From Pseudomonas mucoides (GTDB lineage: Bacteria; Pseudomonadota; Gammaproteobacteria; Pseudomonadales; Pseudomonadaceae), in contig NZ_JACOPW010000003.1 of NCBI RefSeq assembly GCF_015461845.1, positions 558,001 through 622,000 on the forward strand: 64,000 nt of DNA. Direction: 5' to 3'. This document shows positions 7,447 through 15,812 of the stretch, one piece after another. The notes under the pieces are model-generated. The model was not told the origin of the DNA. It saw nothing but the letters and a program-made list of their open reading frames with translations, and ran no database searches. A program made the translations under genes and the position numbers. How positions within the stretch are numbered: position 1 is the first letter of the stretch; each line of letters begins with the position of its first letter.

Positions 7447-9729
7447 TTAAAGCGACGAGTATTTCTTGCGCAGACGCTGACGAATCAGTTCTGCGAGGGT
7501 GTTCATGATGAAGGTGAACAACAGCAGCACCAGCGCCGAGAGGAACAGCACGCGGTAGTGGCTGCCGCCGACTTCCGATTCGGGCATTTCCACCGCAACG
7601 TTGGCCGCCAGGGTGCGCAGGCCTTCGAACAGGTTCATTTCCATGACCGGGGTGTTACCGGTGGCCATCAACACGATCATGGTTTCACCGACCGCACGGC
7701 CCATGCCGATCATCAGTGCCGAGAAGATGCCCGGGCTGGCGGTGAGGATCACCACGCGGGTCATGGTCTGCCACGGCGTGGCGCCGAGGGCCAGGGAGCC
7801 GAGGGTCAAGCCACGAGGTACGCTGAACACGGCGTCTTCGGCGATGGAGTAGATGTTCGGGATGACCGCGAAGCCCATGGCCAGGCCGACGACCAGTGCG
7901 TTGCGCTGATCGTAGGTGATGCCCAGGTCGTGGGAGATCCACATGCGCATGTCGCCGCCGAAGAACCAGGTTTCCATGTACGGGCTCATGTACAGCGAGA
8001 GCCAGCCTACAAACAGGATCACCGGGATCAGGATCGCGCTTTCCCAGCCGTCCGGCACTTTCAGGCGGATCGACTCAGGCAGGCGACTGAAGGTGAAACC
8101 GGCGACCAGGATGCCGATCGGCAGGAGCATCAGCAGGCTGAAGATGCCCGGCAAATGCCCTTCTACATACGGAGCGAGGAACAGGCCGGCGAAGAAACCG
8201 AGGATCACCGTCGGCATCGCTTCCATCAGTTCGATCACCGGCTTGACCTTGCGGCGCAGGCTCGGGGCCATGAAGTACGCGGTGTAGATCGCCGCAGCGA
8301 CGGCCAGCGGTGCCGCCAGCAGCATGGCGTAGAAGGCGGCCTTCAAGGTACCGAAGGTCAGCGGAGACAAGCTCATCTTCGGTTCGAAGTCAGTGTTGGC
8401 GGCGGTCGATTGCCAGACGTATTTAGGCTCGTCGTAGTTCTCGTACCAGACCTTGCTCCACAACGCGCTCCAGGACACTTCCGGGTGCGGGTTGTCCAGC
8501 AGCAGCGGCTGAATCTTGCCGCCCGCTTCGACAATGATGCGGTTGGCGCGTGGCGACAGACCGAACAGGCCCTGGCCTTCCACGACCTGATCCACCAGCA
8601 AGGTGCGGTGAGCAGTGCTGTGGAACACGCCGAGTTTGCCGGAGGCGTCGAGGGCGACGAAGCCTTTGCGACGTTCTTCAGCGCTGATTTCAACAATTGG
8701 CGTGGTGCCCATCTGGAACGTACGAATCTGCTTCAGGCGCAGCTCGCCGTCGGGGTCGCGCGCCATGAACCACTGGGCCAGACCACCTTTGGAGTCGCCG
8801 AGGATCAGCGAGATACCGCCCACCAGTTGGGTACTGGCAGTGATTTGCGCTTCGCCGTCTTCAAGCAGTTTGTAGCGACCGTTGAGGCTCTTGTCGCGCA
8901 GACTGAACACGTCGGCCTGAGCACGCCCGTTGATCACGTACAGCCACTGCTGACGCGGGTCGACGAAGATGTTCTTCACCGCCTCGGTCATCTGCGGCAG
9001 GTCGATACGCTTCTGCTCGTTGGTGACTTCACCGGTCATCATGTTTTCTTCGCTGGTCAGCGACAAAACATTGAGTTGCGAACCGGTTGCGCCGACCAGC
9101 ATCAGCGTCGAATCGTTGGCGTTGAGGCTGATGTGCTCCAGCGCGCCGCCCGCTTCGTTCAGGGCAATCGGCGTCTGGCCATACGGGTATTCGATGGCCG
9201 GCGAGATGGTTTTCTTGCCGTCCGGGTAGCTGACTTTATAGGTGTGACGGAACACCAGTGCCTGACCGTTGGACAGACCCACAGCCACCAATGGATGGCC
9301 CGGTTGGTCTTCACCGATGGAGGTCACGCTGACACCGGCGGGCAACGGCAGATCGAATCGCTTGAGTTCAGCGCCACTGTCGATATCAAAGAACAGCGCC
9401 TGGCCCTTGTCGGAAACCCGCATGGCGACCTGGTTCTGTTCTTCGAGGGAGATCATCAACGGCTTGCCGGCGTCTTGCATCCAGGCGGGCGTGATGGCGT
9501 CCTTGGCGGTCAGGTTGGCACCCTGGAACAGGGGCGCGACGACGTAGGCAAGGAAGAAGAAAATCAGCGTGATCGCGCCGAGGACAGCGAGGCCGCCAAC
9601 AAGGACGTACCAACGGGTCAGGCGATCTTTGAGCGCGCGAATGCGGCGCTTGCGTTGCAGCTCAGGCGTATTGAAATCAATTCGCTTGGGGGGATTCGTA
9701 GTCATGGTGGAATTGGCCAGATCATTCAT
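7447..9729 (-). CDS. pstC: Phosphate ABC transporter permease PstC (long Pseudomonas-type form)
   Basis: The 760-residue product has one membrane segment at about 40-65 (LVGGLAVLGAITLIFFFLAY), a ~385-residue periplasmic domain with WD/propeller-like strand repeats, and then a standard PstC permease domain from about 450 on, with the EAA loop RGLTLGSLALGATPWQTMTR. E. coli PstC is about 319 residues, so the large periplasmic domain is an addition; it is usual in Pseudomonas, and its role is not evident from sequence. I prefer the ATG at 9729 to the GTG two codons upstream. A Pho box lies 22 bp upstream of the start, so pstC can be transcribed apart from pstS. Confidence 0.94.
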   Translation of the reverse strand: MNDLANSTMTTNPPKRIDFNTPELQRKRRIRALKDRLTRWYVLVGGLAVLGAITLIFFFLAYVVAPLFQGANLTAKDAITPAWMQDAGKPLMISLEEQNQVAMRVSDKGQALFFDIDSGAELKRFDLPLPAGVSVTSIGEDQPGHPLVAVGLSNGQALVFRHTYKVSYPDGKKTISPAIEYPYGQTPIALNEAGGALEHISLNANDSTLMLVGATGSQLNVLSLTSEENMMTGEVTNEQKRIDLPQMTEAVKNIFVDPRQQWLYVINGRAQADVFSLRDKSLNGRYKLLEDGEAQITASTQLVGGISLILGDSKGGLAQWFMARDPDGELRLKQIRTFQMGTTPIVEISAEERRKGFVALDASGKLGVFHSTAHRTLLVDQVVEGQGLFGLSPRANRIIVEAGGKIQPLLLDNPHPEVSWSALWSKVWYENYDEPKYVWQSTAANTDFEPKMSLSPLTFGTLKAAFYAMLLAAPLAVAAAIYTAYFMAPSLRRKVKPVIELMEAMPTVILGFFAGLFLAPYVEGHLPGIFSLLMLLPIGILVAGFTFSRLPESIRLKVPDGWESAILIPVILFVGWLSLYMSPYMETWFFGGDMRMWISHDLGITYDQRNALVVGLAMGFAVIPNIYSIAEDAVFSVPRGLTLGSLALGATPWQTMTRVVILTASPGIFSALMIGMGRAVGETMIVLMATGNTPVMEMNLFEGLRTLAANVAVEMPESEVGGSHYRVLFLSALVLLLFTFIMNTLAELIRQRLRKKYSSL

Positions 9730-9750
9730 GCGCACACCCTAGCGATCCTG

Positions 9751-9769
9751 TATGACAGAAAGATGACAA
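9751..9769 (-). promoter_or_regulatory. Pho box upstream of pstC
   Basis: On the minus strand the sequence TTGTCATCTTTCTGTCATA contains two 7-bp direct repeats (TTGTCAT, CTGTCAT) separated by 4 bp, matching the PhoB consensus of CTGTCAT repeats. It lies about 22 bp before the pstC start. Confidence 0.85.
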
Positions 9770-9830
9770 TGCAGTGACGCAACAAGTCCGCCGCCAGCGG
9801 GAACTGGCAGAGGACCGGAAATTTGGGGGT

Positions 9831-9900
9831 GTGGGAGCAAGAGCCCTGGCTTGCCGGGAGACCGGGTTACGGCCATCGCGGGCAAGCCACGCTCCCACAG
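9831..9900. repeat. REP-like inverted pair between pstC and pstS
   Basis: GTGGGAGCAAGAGCCCTGGC and, inverted, GGCAAGCCACGCTCCCAC form a ~70-bp palindromic element. It would be transcribed after pstS and may act as a stabilising 3' hairpin that gives more PstS than membrane subunits (inference). Confidence 0.8.
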
Positions 9901-9928
9901 GATCCGAGGTTAACCTCGAATCAATTTG

Positions 9929-10930
9929 TTACTTTTTTGCGACTTCAGCGCCGCCTTCCGACAGACCCAGGTCAGCCAGTGCTTTGGCTGCGACTTTGGC
10001 TGGCAGTGGGATGTAACCGTCTTTCACTACAACTTCCTGGCCCTGTTTGGACAGAACCAGTTTCACGAACTCGGCTTCCAGCGGGGCCAGAGGCTTGTTC
10101 GGGGCTTTGTTGACGTAAACGTAGAGGAAACGCGACAGCGGGTATTTGCCGTTCAGTGCGTTTTCTTCGCTGTCTTCGATGAACTCAGTGCTGCCCTTCT
10201 TGGCCAGAGCCACTGTCTTCACGGAAGCCGTTTTGTAGCCGATGCCCGAGTAACCGATGCCGTTCAGCGAGGAGCTGATCGACTGCACGACCGAAGCCGA
10301 GCCAGGTTGTTCGTTCACGTTTGGCTTGTAGTCGCCTTTGCACAGGGCTTCTTCTTTGAAGTAGCCGTAGGTGCCGGATACCGAGTTACGACCGAACAGT
10401 TGAACCGGCTTGTTGGCCAGGTCGCCGGTCACGCCCAGGTCGCCCCAGGTTTTGACGTCGGTTTTAGCGCCGCACAGACGAGTGGACGAGAAGATCGCGT
10501 CGACTTGTTCCATGGTCAGGTGCTGGATCGGGTTGTCTTTGTGAACGAAGACAGCCAGGGCGTCCACGGCAACCGGGATAGCGGTTGGTTTGTAGCCGTA
10601 CTTCTGTTCGAAGGCAGCCAGTTCGGTGTCCTTCATCTTGCGGCTCATCGGGCCCAGGTTAGAGGTACCTTCAGTCAGCGCAGGTGGCGCGGTGGCAGAG
10701 CCCGCGGCCTGAATCTGGATGTTGACGTTCGGGTATTCTTTTTTGTAGTTCTCAGCCCAGAGGGTCATGAGGTTGGCCAGGGTATCGGAGCCGACGCTGG
10801 ACAGGTTGCCCGACACACCAGTGGTCTTGGTGTAGCTCGGGATAGCAGGGTCAACAGCGGCAACCGCATTGGCAGTCGCAACGCCAGCAGCGACAAAAGT
10901 CATTGCCGCCATCAAACGCTTCAGTTTCAT
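9929..10930 (-). CDS. pstS: Periplasmic phosphate-binding protein PstS
   Basis: The 333-residue precursor has a signal peptide ([22 protein letters not shown]) and the PstS-like phosphate-binding fold: [15 protein letters not shown], an [11 protein letters not shown] segment, [10 protein letters not shown] and a C-terminal lobe beginning around the [18 protein letters not shown] stretch with the ligand-contact Ser/Gly residues. It captures phosphate in the periplasm and hands it to PstCA. It is the first gene of the leftward operon, with a Pho box 78 bp upstream of its start and no other gene between. Confidence 0.96.
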   Translation of the reverse strand: MKLKRLMAAMTFVAAGVATANAVAAVDPAIPSYTKTTGVSGNLSSVGSDTLANLMTLWAENYKKEYPNVNIQIQAAGSATAPPALTEGTSNLGPMSRKMKDTELAAFEQKYGYKPTAIPVAVDALAVFVHKDNPIQHLTMEQVDAIFSSTRLCGAKTDVKTWGDLGVTGDLANKPVQLFGRNSVSGTYGYFKEEALCKGDYKPNVNEQPGSASVVQSISSSLNGIGYSGIGYKTASVKTVALAKKGSTEFIEDSEENALNGKYPLSRFLYVYVNKAPNKPLAPLEAEFVKLVLSKQGQEVVVKDGYIPLPAKVAAKALADLGLSEGGAEVAKK

Positions 10931-11007
10931 GCCTTACTCCTAGCAGATAGGGTGTGTTAAGTCGGGGCCAAGTATCAGCAGGCCGTGTGAACACTCTATG
11001 GCTGAAA

Positions 11008-11026
11008 TATGACAATTGGATGAAAG
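11008..11026 (-). promoter_or_regulatory. Pho box upstream of pstS
   Basis: Read on the minus strand, CTTTCATCCAATTGTCATA shows two 7-bp repeats (CTTTCAT, TTGTCAT) 4 bp apart, as expected for PhoB binding, about 78 bp from the pstS start. Confidence 0.85.
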
Positions 11027-11067
11027 GCCAGCATTCGAGTGCCGGATACATCCAGCCTTGCAGCGCA

Positions 11068-11105
11068 GGTTGACAAATCATAACTAGAAGATAGCCTTGT
11101 CAACC
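11068..11105. promoter_or_regulatory. Perfect inverted repeat, probable operator of the XRE/PIN cassette
   Basis: GGTTGACAA at 11068-11076 and TTGTCAACC at 11097-11105 are exact inverse copies separated by 20 bp. The left arm contains a TTGACA -35-like hexamer, and the right arm ends 13 bp before the ATG of the XRE regulator, so occupancy would cover the promoter and start region. Likely an autoregulatory site for the encoded repressor (inference). Confidence 0.6.
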
Positions 11106-11118
11106 ACGAGAGGACCCC

Positions 11119-12177
11119 ATGATTAACGACCGAATTCGCCGCGCCCGCCTACTGCGGGGCATGTCTCTAGAGGCTTTAGCACTCAAGCTTGGCGATATCA
11201 CCAAGCAAGGCCTCAGCAAATACGAGAAAGGGTCAAGCACTCCAAACTCCGCACGCCTGTTACAAATGGCAAAAGTATTGGAGGTCAGTCCTGAGTACTT
11301 TTTCCGCGCGGAGGCTGTGCCACTTGCACCGTTAGAGTTTCGCAAACTGGCGAAAATGCCGAAGTACCGCCAGGTTCAAGTCGAAGAACAGATTCGTGAG
11401 CATCTCGAGCGCTACATCGCTCTGGAGGATTGCTTCGACCCGGCAGACATCCATACTCCGGCCACCCCAGCGCAAATGCTACCGGTTTCCTCTATAGAGG
11501 AAGCTGAACGCGCGGCCGAACAACTGCGTGAGTTCTGGAAGATCGGCAGTGATCCCATCTCCAACCTTACCGAGCAATTGGAAGAGCACAGCATCAAGGT
11601 AGCCATGCTCATGGGGCCAGATGACTTTGATGGGGCCTGCGCCGCTACCGGTGACGGTCGTCATGTCCTGATCGCGCTCAACGCCGAGCGTCCTGGCGAA
11701 CGCATACGCTTCACCGCTGCCCATGAGCTGGGTCATTGGGTCATGCAGTTACCCGAAGAAATGCCCGAAAGAGAAAAGGAAAACTGCTGCCATCGTTTCG
11801 CGGGGGCCTTCCTCTATCCGGCCAAAGGTGTCACCAGTGACTTTGGTAACCACCCTCGCTCCAGGGTTCATCCCCGGGAACTGCTCATCGCCAAGCGCCA
11901 ATATGGAATTTCGATGCACGCAGCACTGCGGCGCCTCAAGGATTTAAATCTTCTCAGCGACGGCGGTTACAAATCCCTCACCATTCAATTCAGCTCGAAC
12001 GGCTGGCGCAAGGCCGAGCCAGAGCCATTGCCGTGCAAACCTCCACAACGTTTTGAGTCGTTGGTGTTTTGGGGATTGGCCGAAGGATTGATCACCAAAT
12101 CCCGTGCAGCTGAACTTCTACGCAAACCAGTGAGCGCTTTAGATCCCAACTTCCTGGGCTCACTGGAGAGTGCATGA
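11119..12177 (+). CDS. XRE-family regulator fused to ImmA/IrrE metallopeptidase (COG2856 type)
   Basis: This 352-residue protein has an N-terminal helix-turn-helix of the XRE type (residues 5-60, MSLEALALKLGDITKQGLSK...) and an ImmA/IrrE zinc peptidase domain at about 140-280 with the HExxH motif in AAHELGHWV (first His about 202) and the downstream acidic/Asn-Cys segment ENCCHRFAGAFLYP. Proteins of this kind regulate and may cleave repressors or antitoxins. GAGAGG lies about 7 bases before the ATG. Codon use (CTA, TTA, TCT) is less GC-rich than in neighbouring pst genes, which fits horizontal acquisition. The stop overlaps the start of the PIN gene by 4 bp, so the two are translationally coupled. 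Confidence 0.85.
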   Translation: MINDRIRRARLLRGMSLEALALKLGDITKQGLSKYEKGSSTPNSARLLQMAKVLEVSPEYFFRAEAVPLAPLEFRKLAKMPKYRQVQVEEQIREHLERYIALEDCFDPADIHTPATPAQMLPVSSIEEAERAAEQLREFWKIGSDPISNLTEQLEEHSIKVAMLMGPDDFDGACAATGDGRHVLIALNAERPGERIRFTAAHELGHWVMQLPEEMPEREKENCCHRFAGAFLYPAKGVTSDFGNHPRSRVHPRELLIAKRQYGISMHAALRRLKDLNLLSDGGYKSLTIQFSSNGWRKAEPEPLPCKPPQRFESLVFWGLAEGLITKSRAAELLRKPVSALDPNFLGSLESA

Positions 12178-12665
12178 CTCTGATCTACATCAGCGATACG
12201 AATATCTGGATCGATTTCAGGAATGCAGGGCTGCTGGAACAGATGTTCAGACTGCCGTTCACTCTTTGCTGCACAGATTTCGTACTGCACGAGCTCGAAG
12301 ATTTTCCGCACGACGAATTGCTAGCCCACGGGTTAATAGTCGAATCATTCGAGGGTCCGGAAGTGGCACGGCTGTTCAGTCTGAAAATCGAACATAACAA
12401 CAGCTCTCTGGCAGACGTTTCCTGCTATCTACTGGCTCAGCAAACAGGTCGACCGTTATTGACGGGGGACGGCAAACTTAGAAAGCAGGCACAAAAGGAT
12501 GGGCTACAGGTACACGGTGCACTTTGGCTGCTGGACCTGATGGTTGACTGCCAGGTTGTTGGATTGCAGCAGGCTGCGGATGCTTTGGAGGACATGCTTA
12601 TGCGCGGAGCACGTTTACCGTCAGGCGAGTGTGAGGCAAGGCTTTCGCGCTGGCGAAAGCCTTGA
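12174..12665 (+). CDS. PIN-domain protein, candidate toxin ribonuclease
   Basis: The 163-residue protein begins YISDTNIWIDF, the typical first strand of a PIN domain. The four acidic positions can be placed: Asp8, Glu40 (in VLHELEDF), Asp81 (in ADVSCYLLA) and Asp99 (in LLTGDGKLR). PIN toxins are metal-dependent RNases. GGAGAG precedes the ATG, which overlaps the XRE/ImmA gene stop (ATGA). The pairing of a COG2856-XRE regulator with a PIN protein resembles predicted type II toxin-antitoxin modules; I recall such predictions from comparative surveys but cannot check them here. The partner gene would be the neutralising component. Confidence 0.8.
   Translation: MTLIYISDTNIWIDFRNAGLLEQMFRLPFTLCCTDFVLHELEDFPHDELLAHGLIVESFEGPEVARLFSLKIEHNNSSLADVSCYLLAQQTGRPLLTGDGKLRKQAQKDGLQVHGALWLLDLMVDCQVVGLQQAADALEDMLMRGARLPSGECEARLSRWRKP
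12637..12664. terminator. Perfect 12-bp hairpin at the PIN / transporter junction
   Basis: CAAGGCTTTCGC and GCGAAAGCCTTG flank a GCTG loop. It overlaps the last codons of the PIN gene and lies 11 bp from the end of the convergent MFS gene. There is no T-tract, so termination is not certain, though location suggests a shared terminator. Confidence 0.5.
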
Positions 12666-12674
12666 TGGCGACGG

Positions 12675-13973
12675 TTAGCGCCCCTTCTTCCAGAGATACC
12701 CACCCACCACAATCCCGACCCCGCAAATGATCGCCACATAATAGGCAGGCCCCATCGGGCTCTCCTTCAGCAGCAACGTCACCACCATCGGCGTCAAACC
12801 ACCGAAAATCGCGTAGGCCAGGTTGTACGAGAACGACAACCCGCTGAACCGCACCACCGCCGGGAAGGCCTTCACCATCACGTACGGCACCGCGCCGATG
12901 GTGCCCACCAGCAAACCGGTCAAGGCATACATCGGGAACAGCCAGTCCGGGTGATTGAACAGGCTGTGATAGAACGTCCACGAGCTGATCAGCAACGCGG
13001 CGCTGCCAAACACGAACACCCGTCCGGCACCAAAGCGATCCGCCAGCGCACCGGACGCCACACAGCCCAGGCTGAGGAACACAATCGCCAGGCTGTTGGC
13101 CTGCAACGCCGTGGTCGGCGAGAAGTGGTAAACGGTCTGCAACACGGTCGGGGTCATCAGGATGACCACGATGATGCCGGCGGACAGCAGCCAGGTCAGC
13201 AGCATGGAAATCAGGATCGCCCCGCGATGGTCACGCAGTACGGCGCGTAGCGGCACTTCTTCAGCCAGGGCCTTGCGCAGTTGCAGTTCGGCGAACACCG
13301 GGGTTTCGTGCAGCCAGCGGCGCAGGTACACCGAGAACAGGCCGAACACACCACCGAGCAGGAACGGGATCCGCCAGGCGTAATCCGAGACTTCCACGGG
13401 GGTGTAGATGCTGTTGATCGCCGTGGCGACCAGCGAGCCCAGCAGAATGCCTGCCGTCAGACCGCTGGTCAGGGTGCCGCAGGCGTAGCCGATATGCCGT
13501 TGCGGCACGTGTTCGGAAACGAAGACCCACGCGCCGGGCACTTCACCGCCAATCGCTGCGCCTTGAATCACCCGCATCAGCAGCAAGAGGATCGGTGCCC
13601 ACATGCCAATCTGCGCATAAGTCGGCAGCAAACCCATGATCAGGGTCGGTACCGCCATCATGAAGATGCTCAGGGTGAACATCTTCTTGCGTCCCAGCAG
13701 GTCGCCGAAGTGCGCCATGACGATGCCGCCCAACGGGCGCGCCAGGTAGCCGGCAGCGAAAATGCCGAAGGTCTGCATCAGCCGCAGCCACTCGGGCATG
13801 TCCGCCGGGAAGAACAGTTTTCCCACCACCGTGGCGAAGAACACGAAGATGATGAAGTCGTAGAACTCCAACGCACCGCCCAGGGCAGACAGCGATAGAG
13901 TCTTGTAGTCGTTGCGGGTCAAGGGACGTGCGGGTTGAGTCGGCTGCGCGATGCTCGAGGGCGCTGTGGTCAT
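12675..13973 (-). CDS. MFS transporter of the metabolite:H+ symporter (MHS) family
   Basis: The 432-residue protein has about 12 hydrophobic segments and the MHS signatures: LSALGGALEFYDFIIFVFFA in helix 1, and the loop 2-3 motif GDLLGRKKMF, with MRVIQGAAIGGEVPGAWVFVSEH in helix 4-5. MHS members carry citrate, alpha-ketoglutarate, proline/betaine or related compounds with protons; the substrate is not evident. The ATG at 13973 is chosen because the membrane domain begins about 20 residues later and an in-frame start 32 codons upstream adds only unrelated residues. It is convergent with the PIN gene. Confidence 0.85.
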   Translation of the reverse strand: MTTAPSSIAQPTQPARPLTRNDYKTLSLSALGGALEFYDFIIFVFFATVVGKLFFPADMPEWLRLMQTFGIFAAGYLARPLGGIVMAHFGDLLGRKKMFTLSIFMMAVPTLIMGLLPTYAQIGMWAPILLLLMRVIQGAAIGGEVPGAWVFVSEHVPQRHIGYACGTLTSGLTAGILLGSLVATAINSIYTPVEVSDYAWRIPFLLGGVFGLFSVYLRRWLHETPVFAELQLRKALAEEVPLRAVLRDHRGAILISMLLTWLLSAGIIVVILMTPTVLQTVYHFSPTTALQANSLAIVFLSLGCVASGALADRFGAGRVFVFGSAALLISSWTFYHSLFNHPDWLFPMYALTGLLVGTIGAVPYVMVKAFPAVVRFSGLSFSYNLAYAIFGGLTPMVVTLLLKESPMGPAYYVAIICGVGIVVGGYLWKKGR

Positions 13974-14081
13974 GGCAAGGGCTTCTCTTATAGTCGAATC
14001 TGCAACCTCAACAACGCTGGCGGAGGCTTGGGCAGGTCCGGCACCATAACAAATTGTTCGAAAAAGCACATAGAGGTGCGT

Positions 14082-14096
14082 TTTTGACGGTCAAAA
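14082..14096. promoter_or_regulatory. Palindrome TTTTGACGGTCAAAA in the 364-bp gap before the transporter
   Basis: A perfect 7-bp inverted repeat with one central base, 109 bp upstream of the MFS start and 242 bp upstream of the thioesterase start. It could be an operator for either divergent gene. I see nothing else in the gap 13974-14337. Confidence 0.4.
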
Positions 14097-14337
14097 TGAG
14101 AACCCGGCGGTCGTCTCGGAGTCTACCGACCGATATACTCGGGATCTTGCAACAGTTTGAAAGGGTTGCTGTGCGAAGACGCTGCTGGCTCTACCAGTCG
14201 ATTTCGCAGAGTTTCCCTTTAGGCGCCTTACGAAAAACGTGACGAACGTAGTATGTTCGGGGCTGAATCGTTTTTCTTGAAAGCGGCTATTCACCTGAAG
14301 TACCAACGAAGAGTCACGGGTCAGAGGCACCCCCGGC

Positions 14338-14742
14338 ATGATAGAGCTCGAACAAGAAGATCCAATCCCGCAAGGCGATCTGGCCCTGCAAATCACCGCG
14401 CTTCCTCGCGAAACCAACGGCTTCGGCGATATTTTCGGCGGCTGGCTGGTGGCGCAGATGGATTTGGCCGGCACCGCCATGGCCAGCAAGGTTGCTGGCG
14501 GGCGTGTTGCCACCGTTGCGATTGATCGCATGGCGTTCCTGGTTCCAGTGGCGGTGGGCGCCCAGCTCTCCTTTTATACCCAGGCCCTGGAAATCGGCCG
14601 CAGCTCGATCAAGATGATGGTCGAGGTCTGGAGCGACGATCCGCTGTCCAGCGAGTGGCGTAAAGTGACTGAAGCGGTGTTTGTGTTCGTCGCCATCGAC
14701 GGCAGCGGCCGTACTCGCTCGGTTCCGCCCCGCGCGCGTTAA
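14338..14742 (+). CDS. Acyl-CoA thioesterase, YciA-like hotdog fold
   Basis: The 134-residue protein has the single hotdog domain of the YciA/BACH thioesterases: the catalytic-loop segment ETNGFGDIFGGWLVAQMDLAG (Asn and Asp in the usual places), VATVAIDRMAFLVPV and GRSSIKMMVEVW. It would hydrolyse acyl-CoAs to free acids and CoA in the cytoplasm. AGAGG lies about 11 bases before the ATG. A second hotdog protein of different type occurs near 61.4 kb. Confidence 0.88.
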   Translation: MIELEQEDPIPQGDLALQITALPRETNGFGDIFGGWLVAQMDLAGTAMASKVAGGRVATVAIDRMAFLVPVAVGAQLSFYTQALEIGRSSIKMMVEVWSDDPLSSEWRKVTEAVFVFVAIDGSGRTRSVPPRAR

Positions 14743-14799
14743 ACGCTGAGGCGGTTTTGCGGTCCATTGCAGTCATTGTTCCCGATCGAGAGTTGTCCC

Positions 14800-15699
14800 A
14801 TGAACACGCCCAACGTTGAAGCCGTGAAACTGGATGAACTGAACTGCTGGCGCATCCGCCACGGTCAGGCTGAATTGTTGGTCGCCCAGCAAGGCGCGCA
14901 CATCCTCAGTTATCAATTGGCCGGCCAACCGCCGCTGATCTGGCTCAACGATGAGGCCGTGTTCAAGACCGGCAAGAGCATCCGCGCCGGCATGCCGGTG
15001 TGCTGGCCGTGGTTCGGCAACCTTGCACGCAACCCGCAGAGCGTTCAGGCGATGCGCGTCAGCCATGAAGCGCCGAGCGCCCACGGTTTTGTCCGGGCAA
15101 TGGATTGGGAGTTGGGCGGCATTGAGGCCGAAGGCGAAAGCCTCAAGGTGGAATTTGTCCTGCCCTACCCTGAAGGTGGCTTTGCGCAGTGGCCGCATCA
15201 GGTGGATTTGAAGCTGAGCATTCGTCTGGATGAGCAACTACACATCAGCCTGACCAGCCATAACCAGGGCACGGATACCGTCACCCTCAGCCAGGCGCTG
15301 CACAGTTATTTCGCGGTCAGCGATGTACGCAACGTGCAGGTTGAAGGGCTGGATGGCTTGAGCTACATCGAGACGCTGGATGACTGGAAAACCGTCACTC
15401 AGTCTGGTGACCTGCAGTTTACCGGCGAGACTGATCGCATTTACCTCGATCCCCCGACGACGCTGAGCATTGTCGATCCGGCGTGGGAGCGACGCATCGA
15501 GCTGACCAGCAGCGGGTCGCGCGCAGCGGTGATCTGGAACCCGTGGATCGAGCGTGCGGCAGCGTTCAGCGACATGGCCGACGATGGCTGGCAGCGGATG
15601 CTGTGCATCGAGACGGCGAATGTGATGGGTGATGTGGTGACACTGGCACCGGGTGCCAGCCATACCTTGGGCGTAAGCATCGCCAGCAAATCCCTCTAA
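14800..15699 (+). CDS. D-hexose-6-phosphate mutarotase (YeaD-like aldose epimerase family)
   Basis: The 299-residue protein has the galactose-mutarotase-like beta-sandwich: QQGAHILSYQLAGQPPLIWLN, GKSIRAGMPVCWPWFG, the catalytic His region SAHGFVRAMDWEL, SQALHSYFAV and the Glu-containing LCIETANV. YeaD-type enzymes interconvert the anomers of hexose-6-phosphates. The ATG at 14800 is chosen since residues before it (in-frame start at 14767) are not family-like and GAGAG lies 7-11 bases upstream. It stands alone 57 bp after the thioesterase gene. Confidence 0.85.
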   Translation: MNTPNVEAVKLDELNCWRIRHGQAELLVAQQGAHILSYQLAGQPPLIWLNDEAVFKTGKSIRAGMPVCWPWFGNLARNPQSVQAMRVSHEAPSAHGFVRAMDWELGGIEAEGESLKVEFVLPYPEGGFAQWPHQVDLKLSIRLDEQLHISLTSHNQGTDTVTLSQALHSYFAVSDVRNVQVEGLDGLSYIETLDDWKTVTQSGDLQFTGETDRIYLDPPTTLSIVDPAWERRIELTSSGSRAAVIWNPWIERAAAFSDMADDGWQRMLCIETANVMGDVVTLAPGASHTLGVSIASKSL

Positions 15700-15712
15700 C
15701 ACTGCAAAACAA

Positions 15713-15801
15713 TGTGGGAGCGAGCTTGCTCGCGATGAAGCCATAACATCCAACATCAATGTTGACTGTTACACCGCCATCGCGAGCAGGCTCACTCCTA
15801 C
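15713..15801. repeat. REP-like inverted pair
   Basis: GTGGGAGCGAGCTTGCTCGC, about 45 bases of spacer, then ATCGCGAGCAGGCTCACTCC. It fills most of the convergent gap between the mutarotase and DUF3299 genes. Confidence 0.9.
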
Positions 15802-15812
15802 ATTTTGATCAC

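Noticed and set aside
5683..9777. A long open frame on the plus strand opposite pstA-pstC (over 1,300 codons)
   Set aside because: It is the antisense shadow of GC-rich pst genes; the translation is rich in His, Arg and Gln without any domain, while the opposite strand codes for clear PstA and PstC.
12174..12397. Alternative frame at the start of the PIN gene with a similar start
   Set aside because: It gives an Arg-rich translation without PIN motifs, while the frame from 12174 keeps all four acidic residues.
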